Shown one piece after another: positions 37,316-47,501 of a DNA stretch of 64,000 nt (position 1 is its first letter; the number at the start of each line of letters is the position of its first letter). The stretch is from an uncultured Candidatus Saccharibacteria bacterium. GTDB lineage: Bacteria > Patescibacteriota > Saccharimonadia > Saccharimonadales > Saccharimonadaceae. The stretch is taken from positions 19,123 through 83,122 of the forward strand of contig CAMZIL010000003.1 of assembly GCA_947307225.1 (NCBI GenBank), read 5' to 3'. The notes below the pieces were generated by a model. It saw only the letters and a program-made list of their open reading frames with translations. It searched no databases and was not told the DNA's origin. A program made the translations under genes and the position numbers.

Positions 37316-39178
37316 ATGCAAAGTATTCTTATTGTCGGCAATGTCACAAAGGACGTGTATTTGCGTCTCGACAACCGCAGCAACAATTTCGAAACAGATC
37401 AAAACGGCGTCAAATGGCTCGATTTTTCATTCGACGGCAGTCGCCATAACTACTACACGCGCGTCAGCATTTACGGCGGTGCAAGTATCAGTCTCGAGGT
37501 GCTTAGTCGCTTCGGTCTCAATGCTAGCATATCCGGCACGCCAGCTACTTTCCTCGACGGCCAGTTTATTGCCAAAGACGTTCATACGACTTACCGCTAC
37601 CTACTCTGCCAAGACAACAACGTCAGCCATCTCGAGCCTAGTGAATATACCTACACGACTTGGGAAATACCGACCAACAATCCGGATTGGATCTACCTCG
37701 ACAGCTCCGCTAACATCTCGCCAAAACTTGCTACGAGCATCACCGACTATCTCAATCTCAGTCGCAGCACCAAGCTTGCTATTTTCATCAGCAAACACTC
37801 GAATCAGAACGCTCAACATATTCGCGAGTTTATTGACCGCGCAGACATAGTCATTAGCGACATCCCAATGGAAAGCTCCCGTGATAATTACGTTAAAATC
37901 AGCAACGACCATATTGAATATATGGGACGCCGCGTTTTCTGGTCGCTCGACGATAAAAAAGATCTTATGACACGCTTCTCGTCCCATCTCACGATCGCCG
38001 CTTCGGTGCTAGGCGCGCTCGTCCTAGGCAAGGACCCAAGCGAAGCGTTATTACTCGCTCGTGCCAATGCGCAGAGTTCAAAACTAAGCGCCACTTCAAA
38101 CCTCAGCACACTCGAACGCGATATCGCCGACGACTATTACCGCGTTGAAAAAACTAACGAAAAAGGAAAAAATATGCAAGAAATCGAAATTACCGCAAAG
38201 AAATTAATGGCCCCAGGCAAGGGCATCCTCGCAGCAGACGAATCCGGCGGCAGCATCCACAAAAAATTCGAATCGATGAATATCCCAGACGACGAGCAGC
38301 ATCGCCGCGACTATCGTAATATCTTCTTCACCACTCCAGACCTCGAAAAATACGCCAGCGGCGTCATCCTCTTCGACGAAACCGCACGTCAGGTCGCCGA
38401 TAATGGCCAGACTTTTGTAAACTATCTCAGCGACAAGGGTGTCATTCCTGGTATCAAAGTTGATCAGGGCCTCGTTAACTTTGAAAACTCCGACGAAAAA
38501 TACACCCAGGGCCTCGATGACTTACCAGAAAGACTAAAAGAGTATTACGAAATGGGTGCCCGCTTCGCAAAATGGCGCGCTGCATTCGAAGTAACCGACC
38601 ATAGTCCTAGCGCGATGGCTATTCAGAAGAACTGCGAGATTCTCGCCGACTATGCCCGCGACTGTCAGGCCGCCAATATCGTCCCGATCGTCGAACCAGA
38701 GCTCGTCTATGACGGAGACTATACTATCGAACAAAACATCGAATATACTGGCAAAATCCTCGACTGCCTCTTCAGTGAGCTCGCCAAAAAGAGCATCAAT
38801 CTCGCCGGCTGTATCCTAAAAGTTAACATGGTTCTAGCGGGCAAACGCCAAGAACATCAATCAACGCCAGAAGAAGTTGGCCGCGCAACCGCTCAGGTTC
38901 TACGAGAGCACGTCCCACATGCGCTCGCTGGCGTCGTCTTCCTATCTGGCGGCCAAAGTGTCACTCAGGCTACCGACAATCTCCAAGCCGTCACTAATAA
39001 CGGCCCATTCCCATGGACTGTTACCTTCTCGTATGCTCGCGCTTTGCAAGATCCAGCCCTCCAGGCATGGAAAGGCGATAATGCAAATGCCGACACCGCA
39101 CGCGGCGCCTTCCGTGAACGTCTGATCGCAAACGCTAACGCACTAAAGGTCAACAATGCCTACGAAACCGAGCAGTAA
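37316..39178 (+). CDS. Fusion ORF: PfkB/ribokinase-like domain (1 to about 285) plus class I fructose-bisphosphate aldolase (about 287-620)
   Basis: N-term SILIVGNVTKDVYLRLD...YGGASISLEVLSRFG...; C-term LMAPGKGILAADESGGSIHKKFESMNI, GVIPGIKVDQG, IVPIVEPELVYDGDY, CILKVNMVLAGK, GVVFLSGGQS. Confidence 0.88.
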   Translation: MQSILIVGNVTKDVYLRLDNRSNNFETDQNGVKWLDFSFDGSRHNYYTRVSIYGGASISLEVLSRFGLNASISGTPATFLDGQFIAKDVHTTYRYLLCQDNNVSHLEPSEYTYTTWEIPTNNPDWIYLDSSANISPKLATSITDYLNLSRSTKLAIFISKHSNQNAQHIREFIDRADIVISDIPMESSRDNYVKISNDHIEYMGRRVFWSLDDKKDLMTRFSSHLTIAASVLGALVLGKDPSEALLLARANAQSSKLSATSNLSTLERDIADDYYRVEKTNEKGKNMQEIEITAKKLMAPGKGILAADESGGSIHKKFESMNIPDDEQHRRDYRNIFFTTPDLEKYASGVILFDETARQVADNGQTFVNYLSDKGVIPGIKVDQGLVNFENSDEKYTQGLDDLPERLKEYYEMGARFAKWRAAFEVTDHSPSAMAIQKNCEILADYARDCQAANIVPIVEPELVYDGDYTIEQNIEYTGKILDCLFSELAKKSINLAGCILKVNMVLAGKRQEHQSTPEEVGRATAQVLREHVPHALAGVVFLSGGQSVTQATDNLQAVTNNGPFPWTVTFSYARALQDPALQAWKGDNANADTARGAFRERLIANANALKVNNAYETEQ

Positions 39179-39572
39179 AAAGCACGGCAAAGCCTACCTC
39201 GACGAAGCAGTAGAGAAGTCTACCTACCGCGCAAAACCAATCACACGTAAAAAGGCAATCATTGCCGGCTGCCTCGCATTGCCGCTCGGTAGCACTGGTA
39301 TTCATAATTTCTTAATGCGCAACAAAAAACGCGGGTTTTTCCATTTGCTAATTAGCAGCATCGCATTCGGACTATTCTTCTTCCCATTCAGTCACGCGCT
39401 TCTCGCCGTTTATTCTTGCCAAATGGGCGGGGAATGTATTGATATGTCCAGCTACGACGACACGCTCAATGCGCTGCTGATCACCGGCCTAGTGCTTCTG
39501 GCGGGCAGCATCATTTGGGGCGCCGTAGAGGGCATAATTATCCTCATTAACCACAAACGCTTCGAAGAATAA
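39156..39572 (+). CDS. TM2-domain-like membrane protein
   Basis: GSTGIHNFLMRNKKRGFFHLLISSIAFGLFFF plus second TM pair; 23-nt overlap with preceding gene. Confidence 0.65.
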   Translation: MPTKPSSKKHGKAYLDEAVEKSTYRAKPITRKKAIIAGCLALPLGSTGIHNFLMRNKKRGFFHLLISSIAFGLFFFPFSHALLAVYSCQMGGECIDMSSYDDTLNALLITGLVLLAGSIIWGAVEGIIILINHKRFEE

Positions 39573-39573
39573 C

Positions 39574-39606
39574 AAAAAATCCGCCAATTTTACTTGGCGG
39601 ATTTTT
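39574..39606. terminator. Bidirectional terminator
   Basis: AAAAATCCGCCAAttttacTTGGCGGATTTTT. Confidence 0.9.
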
Positions 39607-39619
39607 GATTCCTTAGTGA

Positions 39620-40297
39620 TTACTCAGCTTTTTCTTCTTCAGCTGGAGCAGCAGCGGCAGCTGCATCCTCAGCAGCCTTAGCCTCGTCAGCAGCCTTATC
39701 GGCCTCTGCCTTAGCATCGCGCTCAGCAGCCTCAGCAGCTGGATCGTAAACGTTAGCGATTGGGAGCTCTTTATCAAGTTCCTTATCGGCAAATTCAACG
39801 CCCTTTGGAAGAACGATATCAGCAATCGTCAAACCGTCTTCGACAGTAGCGAGCTTGCTTGCGTCAACCTCGATTGCTTCTGGAAGATCTGCAGGCTTTG
39901 CCTTAACATCAATTTCCTCAAGAACGAGCGAGAGAACAAGATGAGCCTTGCTTGCATCGGAAGTTTCAAAGTTAACAACCTTGATTGGGGTAGTAGCTTC
40001 AACGACTTCGTTTGCACTAATCGCCTGGAACTCGATGTTGCGGATAAGGCGCTTAACTGGATCAATATCAACATTCTTTACGAGAACCATCTGAGCCTTG
40101 CCATTGATCGTCAGATCAATAGGGGAGTGGTAACCAGCCGTGCGGACAGCCTTCTCGGTCTCGTTGTAGCTAGACTGAGTAAGAATAGGTTCGCCTTCAC
40201 CAAAAACGACAGATGGGATCAAGCCCTGTTCACGTAGATTTTTTACTTTTTTGCCAGACACTTCGCGTTTTGCGAGTGCTAATTTAGATTCGCTCAT
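39620..40297 (-). CDS. rplY: Ribosomal protein bL25 (CTC form)
   Basis: LREQGLIPSVVFGEGEP, MVLVKNVDIDPVKRLIRNIEFQAIS, Ala/Glu-rich C-terminal tail. Confidence 0.93.
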   Translation of the reverse strand: MSESKLALAKREVSGKKVKNLREQGLIPSVVFGEGEPILTQSSYNETEKAVRTAGYHSPIDLTINGKAQMVLVKNVDIDPVKRLIRNIEFQAISANEVVEATTPIKVVNFETSDASKAHLVLSLVLEEIDVKAKPADLPEAIEVDASKLATVEDGLTIADIVLPKGVEFADKELDKELPIANVYDPAAEAAERDAKAEADKAADEAKAAEDAAAAAAPAEEEKAE

Positions 40298-40384
40298 TAA
40301 ATTTATTCCTATTTTTAAAATCTATTCTATATTCTAAGATAAGCTTTAGAGAAAATCAAGCATAAGCGTGGTAAAATAGAGTAA

Positions 40385-41458
40385 ATGGATATCTGGTTTG
40401 TTATTGCCCAAATTTTAGCGACAACAGGCTGGTTTTTTCTTATCCTTAGTTATTACAAAGAAGACATTCACAAGCTTCTCCGCATGCAAATTTTTGCCTG
40501 CGCTTTCGAAACTGCTAGCTACGTCTTCCTTGGCGCCTTCGCCGGTATCTTCGCTTGTCTCCTCGATCTCGTAAAAGCAATTCTGTACTACAAAACCGAC
40601 AAGAGTAACGTCGTATTCGTCGCCACACTACCGTTTTATGTAGTTTTGGCTTATTTCTCGGTGGTCAGCGAAGGCCCAATCGCCTTATTGCCAGCAATTG
40701 GCGGCATCATCGATGGCTTCGTTCTCACTCGCAACAAAACCGTCGCGACCGTCGGTAGCATCATCGCCAGCACGCTCTGGATCATTTACGACTTTATCGT
40801 CCTCGCATACGCCGCCGCGCTTTACGACAGCATCCTCGTCATCTCAAACTTCTTTGTCCTCTTCCTGGGGTACAGCCGCATTCTCCATATCAACAAGCTC
40901 CACGTAATTAAATGCCACTATTTAACGCGCAGCATTGCCCATAATATTCTTAGCTTGGATAAATCAAACTATGCGCCTCAATATCTCTGGACCCTCGACG
41001 AGCAACGCGCCATGTTCAAGCTCGAGCCAGATTCCATTATTCTGATTCGCGATAAAAAGCGCACCGTTGGCTACCTCAACTACATCACTATCACAGAAGA
41101 GGCCTACGAAAAAATCCGCCGCGCACATACTTTCTACAAAACCATTCCGGAAGAATTCATCGCGCCGCTGCGCCGTCGCCGCAAAAACTACATGCTCATC
41201 GAAAGCGTCTGTATCAACAAGAGCTACGAATCGCAAAAAATGGCCGATTTCATCAGTCACCGTTTCAATCTATACATTCGCAACAAGCACAAACAAGGCT
41301 ACAATTTTCACGGCGTCATTTCCGTTGCAATTTCTGACTTCGAAAAAGATTTCCTTGAGACCGCCCACTTCGCACATATTAAAGATTATCGAGATAAAGA
41401 AGCTCTCTACGAGCTAGACGATATTGCTATTGCTAAATATAATAAAGACAATGCGTAA
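40385..41458 (+). CDS. YgjV-like membrane domain fused to cytosolic (GNAT-like?) domain
   Basis: N-terminal 7-TM (ILATTGWFFLILSYYKEDIHKLLRMQIFACAFETASYVFLGAFAG); about 150 aa soluble C-terminus. Confidence 0.6.
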   Translation: MDIWFVIAQILATTGWFFLILSYYKEDIHKLLRMQIFACAFETASYVFLGAFAGIFACLLDLVKAILYYKTDKSNVVFVATLPFYVVLAYFSVVSEGPIALLPAIGGIIDGFVLTRNKTVATVGSIIASTLWIIYDFIVLAYAAALYDSILVISNFFVLFLGYSRILHINKLHVIKCHYLTRSIAHNILSLDKSNYAPQYLWTLDEQRAMFKLEPDSIILIRDKKRTVGYLNYITITEEAYEKIRRAHTFYKTIPEEFIAPLRRRRKNYMLIESVCINKSYESQKMADFISHRFNLYIRNKHKQGYNFHGVISVAISDFEKDFLETAHFAHIKDYRDKEALYELDDIAIAKYNKDNA

Positions 41459-43193
41459 GATAAATATTCATAGCCTTATCTTCATCTGCGTCGCAGCCAT
41501 TGCCTCGATTGTCGATATCATTATTTATCTTTTCAAATCCGACTACAATATTACGCTCGCCGCCGTAACCGTCTTCTGCATCATCGCAGCCATCCTCATC
41601 TGCAAATGGAAGAAAGTCGCCGTCAAAACAGATTTTTCCGCTATTGACCTCATCTTTTTCGCAATTATCGCGTCATACATCGTCGCGCGCATCGCGATCC
41701 CAAACTTCTTTTACGACGTAAATAACTACCACATCTATCTCCAGGATAATCCATTCGCGAACAAGATTTATTCCGACTACCACGCGGGAAATATTATTAA
41801 CGGCTTCCTATTTCCACTCGGCGATCGCATGTACTACATCTTCCGCCATCTTCTCGGTCTACGCGCCGGAACAATCTTCTCATTCTATTGCTACATCGTC
41901 GTTTACTATCAAGTCAAAGAGATCCTATCCGTTATCGCGAAGGACAAAGGCAAGGGCATGATTAGCCTCGCGGCAATCATCTGCATCACCGCATCCCGCG
42001 ACGTTATCTACTATATTGGCACATATTATATCGACATTCTCACAATCGCAATCTTAGGCTATCTCGCTTCGTACTTCATTCGCCGCAAAGAACATAGCAA
42101 ACTAGAGCTATTCGACATTATATATCTCGCAATACTAAGCGGTTTCGCCTGCGCGATAAAAGCCCCGAATGTCGTATTTGCGGCAATCATCATTCTTTAT
42201 TACATGATCATGAAGCGCATCCGCGCCAGAAAAAACTATTTCTACTTAATGATTATCCTCGGCATTATTCCTATCGCGCCATATATGGCCGACAACTACA
42301 TCCAAACCGGCAGCATCATGTTCCCATACTATAACTCAGTATTCCAATCGCCGTATTTTGCAAAATACAACTGGTACGACTCACGCTTCCATGTAACCTC
42401 ATTCCTATATCTACTTGTATGGCCAATCTACATCGGAGTCTTCAATCTTCAATATGGTGACGGCGGTAGCTGGTATGACATTATTTGGGCACTAGGCTTT
42501 ATTGGCATCCCGCTCATTCTCCGTTTTTATAGCAAGCGACCAAAAGAGCTCACACGTCTCTGCATTTTGTCGCTAATTCTTACAGTAGTTTGGATCGCCT
42601 TCACTAAAGGCTACTGGCGCTATGGTCTCATCATCCCGATTTTCTACATGATCAATATTATGGGCACGCTCCTGAACGTCATCAATGTCAAAATCGACGC
42701 CGGCGTATCGCGCAAAGCCCTGCGCAATGTATTCATCCTACTAAGCTGCATTGCATTTATTGCCAACGGCGCCATGTCCATGCCACAGCAGGCGAAGAAC
42801 AACGTAGCCTACCTATTCCGCGATTATGAAAACACAAAGATCCATATTGATGGCGAATGGGGAACATTTGGCGATGATACTGCTTTGACGGTAATGGTCC
42901 GCGAAGAAGGAACGCCAATCGTCAACCTCAACGTTCCAGCCATGTCCGAGTCCGAACTCGGCGCAAAACTGACCCGCGAGCGTATTGAAGGTAAAACCTT
43001 CTATGTCCTAATCGATAACCAGGTCCGCGATTATTACGTCAATAAATACGAAACTGCCACTAGAATGAATATCCGCTTGTCGCCGGAGCCATTAGCAACC
43101 TATACTGTCGAAGACTTGCCATACCTCAGCGCCGAGGCAACAGCCTGGCTCTATACCGCCGAATATGTCGGCGACTTTGGCGACGGAAATTAG
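41451..43193 (+). CDS. Polytopic membrane protein, possible lipid-linked-sugar glycosyltransferase
   Basis: About 12 TM segments with C-terminal soluble part; 8-nt overlap with preceding gene. Confidence 0.6.
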   Translation: MRKINIHSLIFICVAAIASIVDIIIYLFKSDYNITLAAVTVFCIIAAILICKWKKVAVKTDFSAIDLIFFAIIASYIVARIAIPNFFYDVNNYHIYLQDNPFANKIYSDYHAGNIINGFLFPLGDRMYYIFRHLLGLRAGTIFSFYCYIVVYYQVKEILSVIAKDKGKGMISLAAIICITASRDVIYYIGTYYIDILTIAILGYLASYFIRRKEHSKLELFDIIYLAILSGFACAIKAPNVVFAAIIILYYMIMKRIRARKNYFYLMIILGIIPIAPYMADNYIQTGSIMFPYYNSVFQSPYFAKYNWYDSRFHVTSFLYLLVWPIYIGVFNLQYGDGGSWYDIIWALGFIGIPLILRFYSKRPKELTRLCILSLILTVVWIAFTKGYWRYGLIIPIFYMINIMGTLLNVINVKIDAGVSRKALRNVFILLSCIAFIANGAMSMPQQAKNNVAYLFRDYENTKIHIDGEWGTFGDDTALTVMVREEGTPIVNLNVPAMSESELGAKLTRERIEGKTFYVLIDNQVRDYYVNKYETATRMNIRLSPEPLATYTVEDLPYLSAEATAWLYTAEYVGDFGDGN

Positions 43194-46060
43194 AGAACCT
43201 GTTTTAGATATTTACCCGTGTCGCTTTTTTCATTCTTTGCGACATCTTCTGGCGTGCCCGAGGCAATAACTTTGCCGCCGCCTTGACCGCCCTCAGGGCC
43301 CATATCAATGATCCAGTCCGCAGTCTTAATCACATCCAAATTATGTTCAATCACGATCATCGAATTACCGCCATCGACTAGGCGTTGTAAAATTGACAAC
43401 AACCTCTTCACGTCGTCAGTATGTAAACCAGTAGTTGGCTCGTCGAGAATATATAGAGTCTTGCCGGTAGAACGACGGCTAAGTTCCGTTGCAAGTTTAA
43501 TACGCTGTGCCTCACCGCCAGAGAAGGTCGTAGCTGGCTGACCGAGCTTAATGTAGCCAAGACCAACTTCCTGCAACGTCTTTAGCTTACCAGCAATGAG
43601 CGGCAGAGCATCGAAGAATTCAACCGCTTCATCAACAGTCATTTCAAGCACATCGGAAATCGTCTTGCCTTTGAATTTAACTTCCAAAGCCTCGCGATTA
43701 TATCGTTTGCCATGACAAACATCGCAAGTAACAAAGACGTCTGGCAAGAAATGCATCTCGATCTTCAAAACGCCATCGCCCTGACATTTTTCGCAGCGAC
43801 CGCCCTTAACATTGAAGGAGAAACGACCAGCCTTATAGCCACGCACCTGTGCTTCTGGCTGCTCAGCAAACAAATCGCGAATATTGTTGAAGATGCCAGT
43901 ATAGGTTGCAGCGTTCGAACGTGGCGTACGACCAATTGGTGACTGATCAATCACAATTACCTTGTTCAAATTCTCGATACCATCAATACGTTCATGTGCG
44001 CCAGGCACGGTCTGCGCATGGTTCAAACGCGCCAATAACTCATTGGCAAGAATCTCATTAACGAGCGTAGATTTACCAGAACCAGACACGCCCGAAACTA
44101 CCGTCATTACGCCGAGCGGGAACTTCACATCAATATTTTTGAGGTTATTTTCGCGCGCGCCAATGACTTCTAGGCAGTGATTCGAAACCTTGCGACGCTT
44201 GCGTGGCGTCTCGATTTTTTCTTTACCAGAAATATACAGGCCAGTGATAGAATCTGGATTCTTTGCCACTTCCGCTGGCGTGCCAGCAGCAATTACTTTA
44301 CCGCCATTTACGCCTGCACCTGGGCCAATGTCAACGAGATAATCTGCCTGCATAATCGTATCGTGATCATGTTCGACGACGATAACGGTATTCTTTAGGT
44401 CGCGCAAATGCTTCAACGTTGCAATCAAACGATCATTATCGCGCTGATGAAGGCCAATCGACGGCTCATCAAGCACGTAGAGCACGCCCTGAAGACCAGA
44501 GCCAATTTGCGTAGCCAAACGAATACGCTGCGCCTCACCGCCAGAAAGCGTTGCAGCCGAACGGCCGAGCTCAAGATAGTTGAGACCAACGTCTTTCATA
44601 AAGCCAACGCGTGCCTTGATTTCCTTCAAGATCGGACCAGCGATCTTCTGTTCATTTTCCGTCAAACCAAGATCAGAATTCAAAACTTCCAAGGTCTGGT
44701 CGACATCCATCGCGCACATATCCATGATATTCAAATCATGAATCGTAATTGCGAGAACGACCGGCTTCAAACGCGCGCCATGACAGGTCTGGCAAATGCG
44801 CTCGCGCATGAAACGCTCTATGTCTTTGCGAATAAAATCTGATTCGGTTTCTTTATAGCGACGCTCGAGATTTGGGATTACACCCTCATAAACCGCGTCA
44901 TAGTCGTAGCCGTTATTGAGCCTGACGTGGTATTTTTCATCGCCAGTTCCATAGAGAATCTTCTGAATCGCGTCGTCAGACAACTCGCGAATCGGTGTGC
45001 GCACCGAAAAACCATGGCGCTCACCAACTGCCGTTAGGCGCTTTAGCCACCAAGAATCTTGGTTAATACGATTGTATGGGCGAATACCGCCCTCAGCAAT
45101 CGTTAAATTCGGATTTAATACTAGGCTTGGATCAATTTCCATACGTGTGCCAAGACCGGTACAAGTCGGACAGGCGCCCTGCGGAGCATTAAACGAGAAG
45201 AGACGCGGCTCAAGCTCTGGGATTAATTCGTCTGGGTGGTCTGGACAAGCGTAGCGCTGCGAGTAAGTCACAATTTCCGCATCGGAAGTATTAATATTGT
45301 TTTGCCCAATTGCCACAGACTGATCCTTGATACAGAGAATGCGCATTACGCCATCGCCGAGATCCAATGCCTGCTCAACCGAACCCGCAACACGGCTAGC
45401 CATATCCGGCGCCATCACGAAACGGTCAACGACGATTTCGATATCATGACGAAGATTCTTGTCTAACTCAGGCCACTCATCGAGCGCATAAATTATGCCG
45501 TCAACGCGTGCGCGAGCAAAGCCTTTCGCAGAGTACTGCTCGCCGATATGCGAGAAAGAACCTTTTTTCTGCGAAACAATCGGAGCTAGAACCATCAATT
45601 TGCTGGCAGTCGGCCACTTCATCACTTTATCAATAATATCCTGAGTGGTGCGGCGCGCGACTTCTTTATGGCAAATCGGACAGTGCGGTACACCGATACG
45701 AGCAAAAAGCAGACGCAAGTAGTCATAGATCTCCGTCACAGTCGCAACGGTAGAACGAGGGTTGCGCGAAGTAGATTTTTGGTCGATCGAAATTGCCGGA
45801 GAAAGGCCGGTAATCATATCGACATCCGGCTTATCCATCACACCGAGGAACATGCGCGCATAGCTAGAAAGCGATTCGACGTAACGGCGCTGACCTTCGG
45901 CATAAATAGTATCAAAAGCGAGAGATGATTTACCGGAACCAGAAAGACCCGTAATCACGACTAGTTTATCGCGCGGAATATCTATATCAATATTCTTGAG
46001 ATTATTCGCACGCGCACCGCGAATACAAATCTTGTCCCCATCAAAACTCTGCTTTTCCAT
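43190..46060 (-). CDS. uvrA: Excinuclease ABC subunit A
   Basis: [58 protein letters not shown] and duplicated ABC signatures. Confidence 0.98.
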   Translation of the reverse strand: MEKQSFDGDKICIRGARANNLKNIDIDIPRDKLVVITGLSGSGKSSLAFDTIYAEGQRRYVESLSSYARMFLGVMDKPDVDMITGLSPAISIDQKSTSRNPRSTVATVTEIYDYLRLLFARIGVPHCPICHKEVARRTTQDIIDKVMKWPTASKLMVLAPIVSQKKGSFSHIGEQYSAKGFARARVDGIIYALDEWPELDKNLRHDIEIVVDRFVMAPDMASRVAGSVEQALDLGDGVMRILCIKDQSVAIGQNNINTSDAEIVTYSQRYACPDHPDELIPELEPRLFSFNAPQGACPTCTGLGTRMEIDPSLVLNPNLTIAEGGIRPYNRINQDSWWLKRLTAVGERHGFSVRTPIRELSDDAIQKILYGTGDEKYHVRLNNGYDYDAVYEGVIPNLERRYKETESDFIRKDIERFMRERICQTCHGARLKPVVLAITIHDLNIMDMCAMDVDQTLEVLNSDLGLTENEQKIAGPILKEIKARVGFMKDVGLNYLELGRSAATLSGGEAQRIRLATQIGSGLQGVLYVLDEPSIGLHQRDNDRLIATLKHLRDLKNTVIVVEHDHDTIMQADYLVDIGPGAGVNGGKVIAAGTPAEVAKNPDSITGLYISGKEKIETPRKRRKVSNHCLEVIGARENNLKNIDVKFPLGVMTVVSGVSGSGKSTLVNEILANELLARLNHAQTVPGAHERIDGIENLNKVIVIDQSPIGRTPRSNAATYTGIFNNIRDLFAEQPEAQVRGYKAGRFSFNVKGGRCEKCQGDGVLKIEMHFLPDVFVTCDVCHGKRYNREALEVKFKGKTISDVLEMTVDEAVEFFDALPLIAGKLKTLQEVGLGYIKLGQPATTFSGGEAQRIKLATELSRRSTGKTLYILDEPTTGLHTDDVKRLLSILQRLVDGGNSMIVIEHNLDVIKTADWIIDMGPEGGQGGGKVIASGTPEDVAKNEKSDTGKYLKQVL

Positions 46061-46067
46061 CCCGGAA

Positions 46068-46096
46068 ATTCTATCATTTTTATCTTAAAAAGTCAA
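46068..46096 (-). promoter_or_regulatory. uvrA promoter TTGACT-N17-TAGAAT
   Basis: Minus strand ttgact ttttaagataaaaatga tagaat. Confidence 0.7.
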
Positions 46097-46142
46097 TAAT
46101 CTAGCGGCAGTGATATAATATAAGCATATAAGGAACAAAGAA

Positions 46143-47501
46143 ATGCAAGACAATTTCGCCACTCGTAATAAATATCCGGAATTTATATTTGAATCCTACA
46201 AAATAGACCGCGATGCAAACGGTATTCACGCACACTACGTCTATAAACTCGGCGAATTCACATTTGAGCCGACCGCAGACGTTCCAATTGCCTGCATCCG
46301 CAACGAGTGGATTAATGACGATTTCCTCGATGAATTATTCTTTAACTTTGGCATCATTAACGCCATCAATTACTACAAACTCAGCCTTGCACCAAAATTC
46401 ACAATTAAATGCGGCCAACTCGATAGCATACAGAAAGACTTCTTTAAGAAACTCTTCTACAATGGCCTCGGCGAATTGATGTATCGCAACAACGCCCTGA
46501 TGGATTATGCCAGCTTCATGACTATCGAAGCGCCAGAACCGGCAGAGAAGAAGCAATTCTATTTCGATGACAACTTCCACGGCAATCTCATCACAATCGG
46601 CGGCGGCAAAGACTCCATCGTCTCACTCGAAGCGCTCAAAGGCATGCACGATCAGAATTACTGTATGCAATTTAACCGCAATCTATACCCACAAAACCGC
46701 GCCGCAATCGACGAAGTCCACTATGCCGGCTATGGCCTCGACCGCATCTGCAACTTTAATCTCGAAATCGACAAACAGGTGCTCAATCTCAACCAACAAG
46801 GTTTTTATAATGGCCACGTTCCATTCTCTGGCATGCTTGCTTTCGCCTGCACGATCATGGCATACCTCAACAATCTCCAGTATGTCGTCGTCAGCAACGA
46901 AGCCTCCGCAAACGAGGGGAACATTGCCGGCACGACCATCAACCATCAGTATTCCAAGAGCTATGAATTCGAAAAAGATTTCGAGACTTATCAGCAAGCT
47001 TATCTCTGCAACAAGATCCACTATTTCAGCCTCTTGCGCTGCATGAACGAGTTTCAAATCGTTCAGAAATTCACTAAATTCCCAGGCTACCTAAATATCT
47101 TCCGCAGTTGTAATGTCGGAACCAAGACTAATAGCTGGTGCGCAAACTGTGCAAAATGTCTCTATGTCTATATCATGTTGCTCCCATTCGTCGGCAGAGA
47201 ACGCCTAATGGGCATATTTGGCCGCGACCTACTCGACGATGAGTCGCTCTTCCAAATTTTCCATGGTCTCATCAATCCAGACACTACGAAGCCATTTGAG
47301 TGCGTCGGCACGCGCGACGAAATCAACTACTCGATCATGCTCGCTATCCAAAACGAGACCCAGGCTGGCAATCCATTACCAAAGCTTTTGGAGTGGTATC
47401 GCACAAACTATAAACCGACCATCCAATCCGACGTGGTTAATTACTACAATGCTGAGCATAATATTCCAGAACCGTATCTAAGGGCCCTGATGGCATTATG
47501 A
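46143..47501 (+). CDS. murL: MurL-like UDP-MurNAc-L-Ala-L-Glu epimerase
   Basis: NLITIGGGKDSIVSLEAL adenylation-type loop, WCANCAKCLYVYIMLLPF; 4-nt overlap with murD. Confidence 0.78.
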   Translation: MQDNFATRNKYPEFIFESYKIDRDANGIHAHYVYKLGEFTFEPTADVPIACIRNEWINDDFLDELFFNFGIINAINYYKLSLAPKFTIKCGQLDSIQKDFFKKLFYNGLGELMYRNNALMDYASFMTIEAPEPAEKKQFYFDDNFHGNLITIGGGKDSIVSLEALKGMHDQNYCMQFNRNLYPQNRAAIDEVHYAGYGLDRICNFNLEIDKQVLNLNQQGFYNGHVPFSGMLAFACTIMAYLNNLQYVVVSNEASANEGNIAGTTINHQYSKSYEFEKDFETYQQAYLCNKIHYFSLLRCMNEFQIVQKFTKFPGYLNIFRSCNVGTKTNSWCANCAKCLYVYIMLLPFVGRERLMGIFGRDLLDDESLFQIFHGLINPDTTKPFECVGTRDEINYSIMLAIQNETQAGNPLPKLLEWYRTNYKPTIQSDVVNYYNAEHNIPEPYLRALMAL

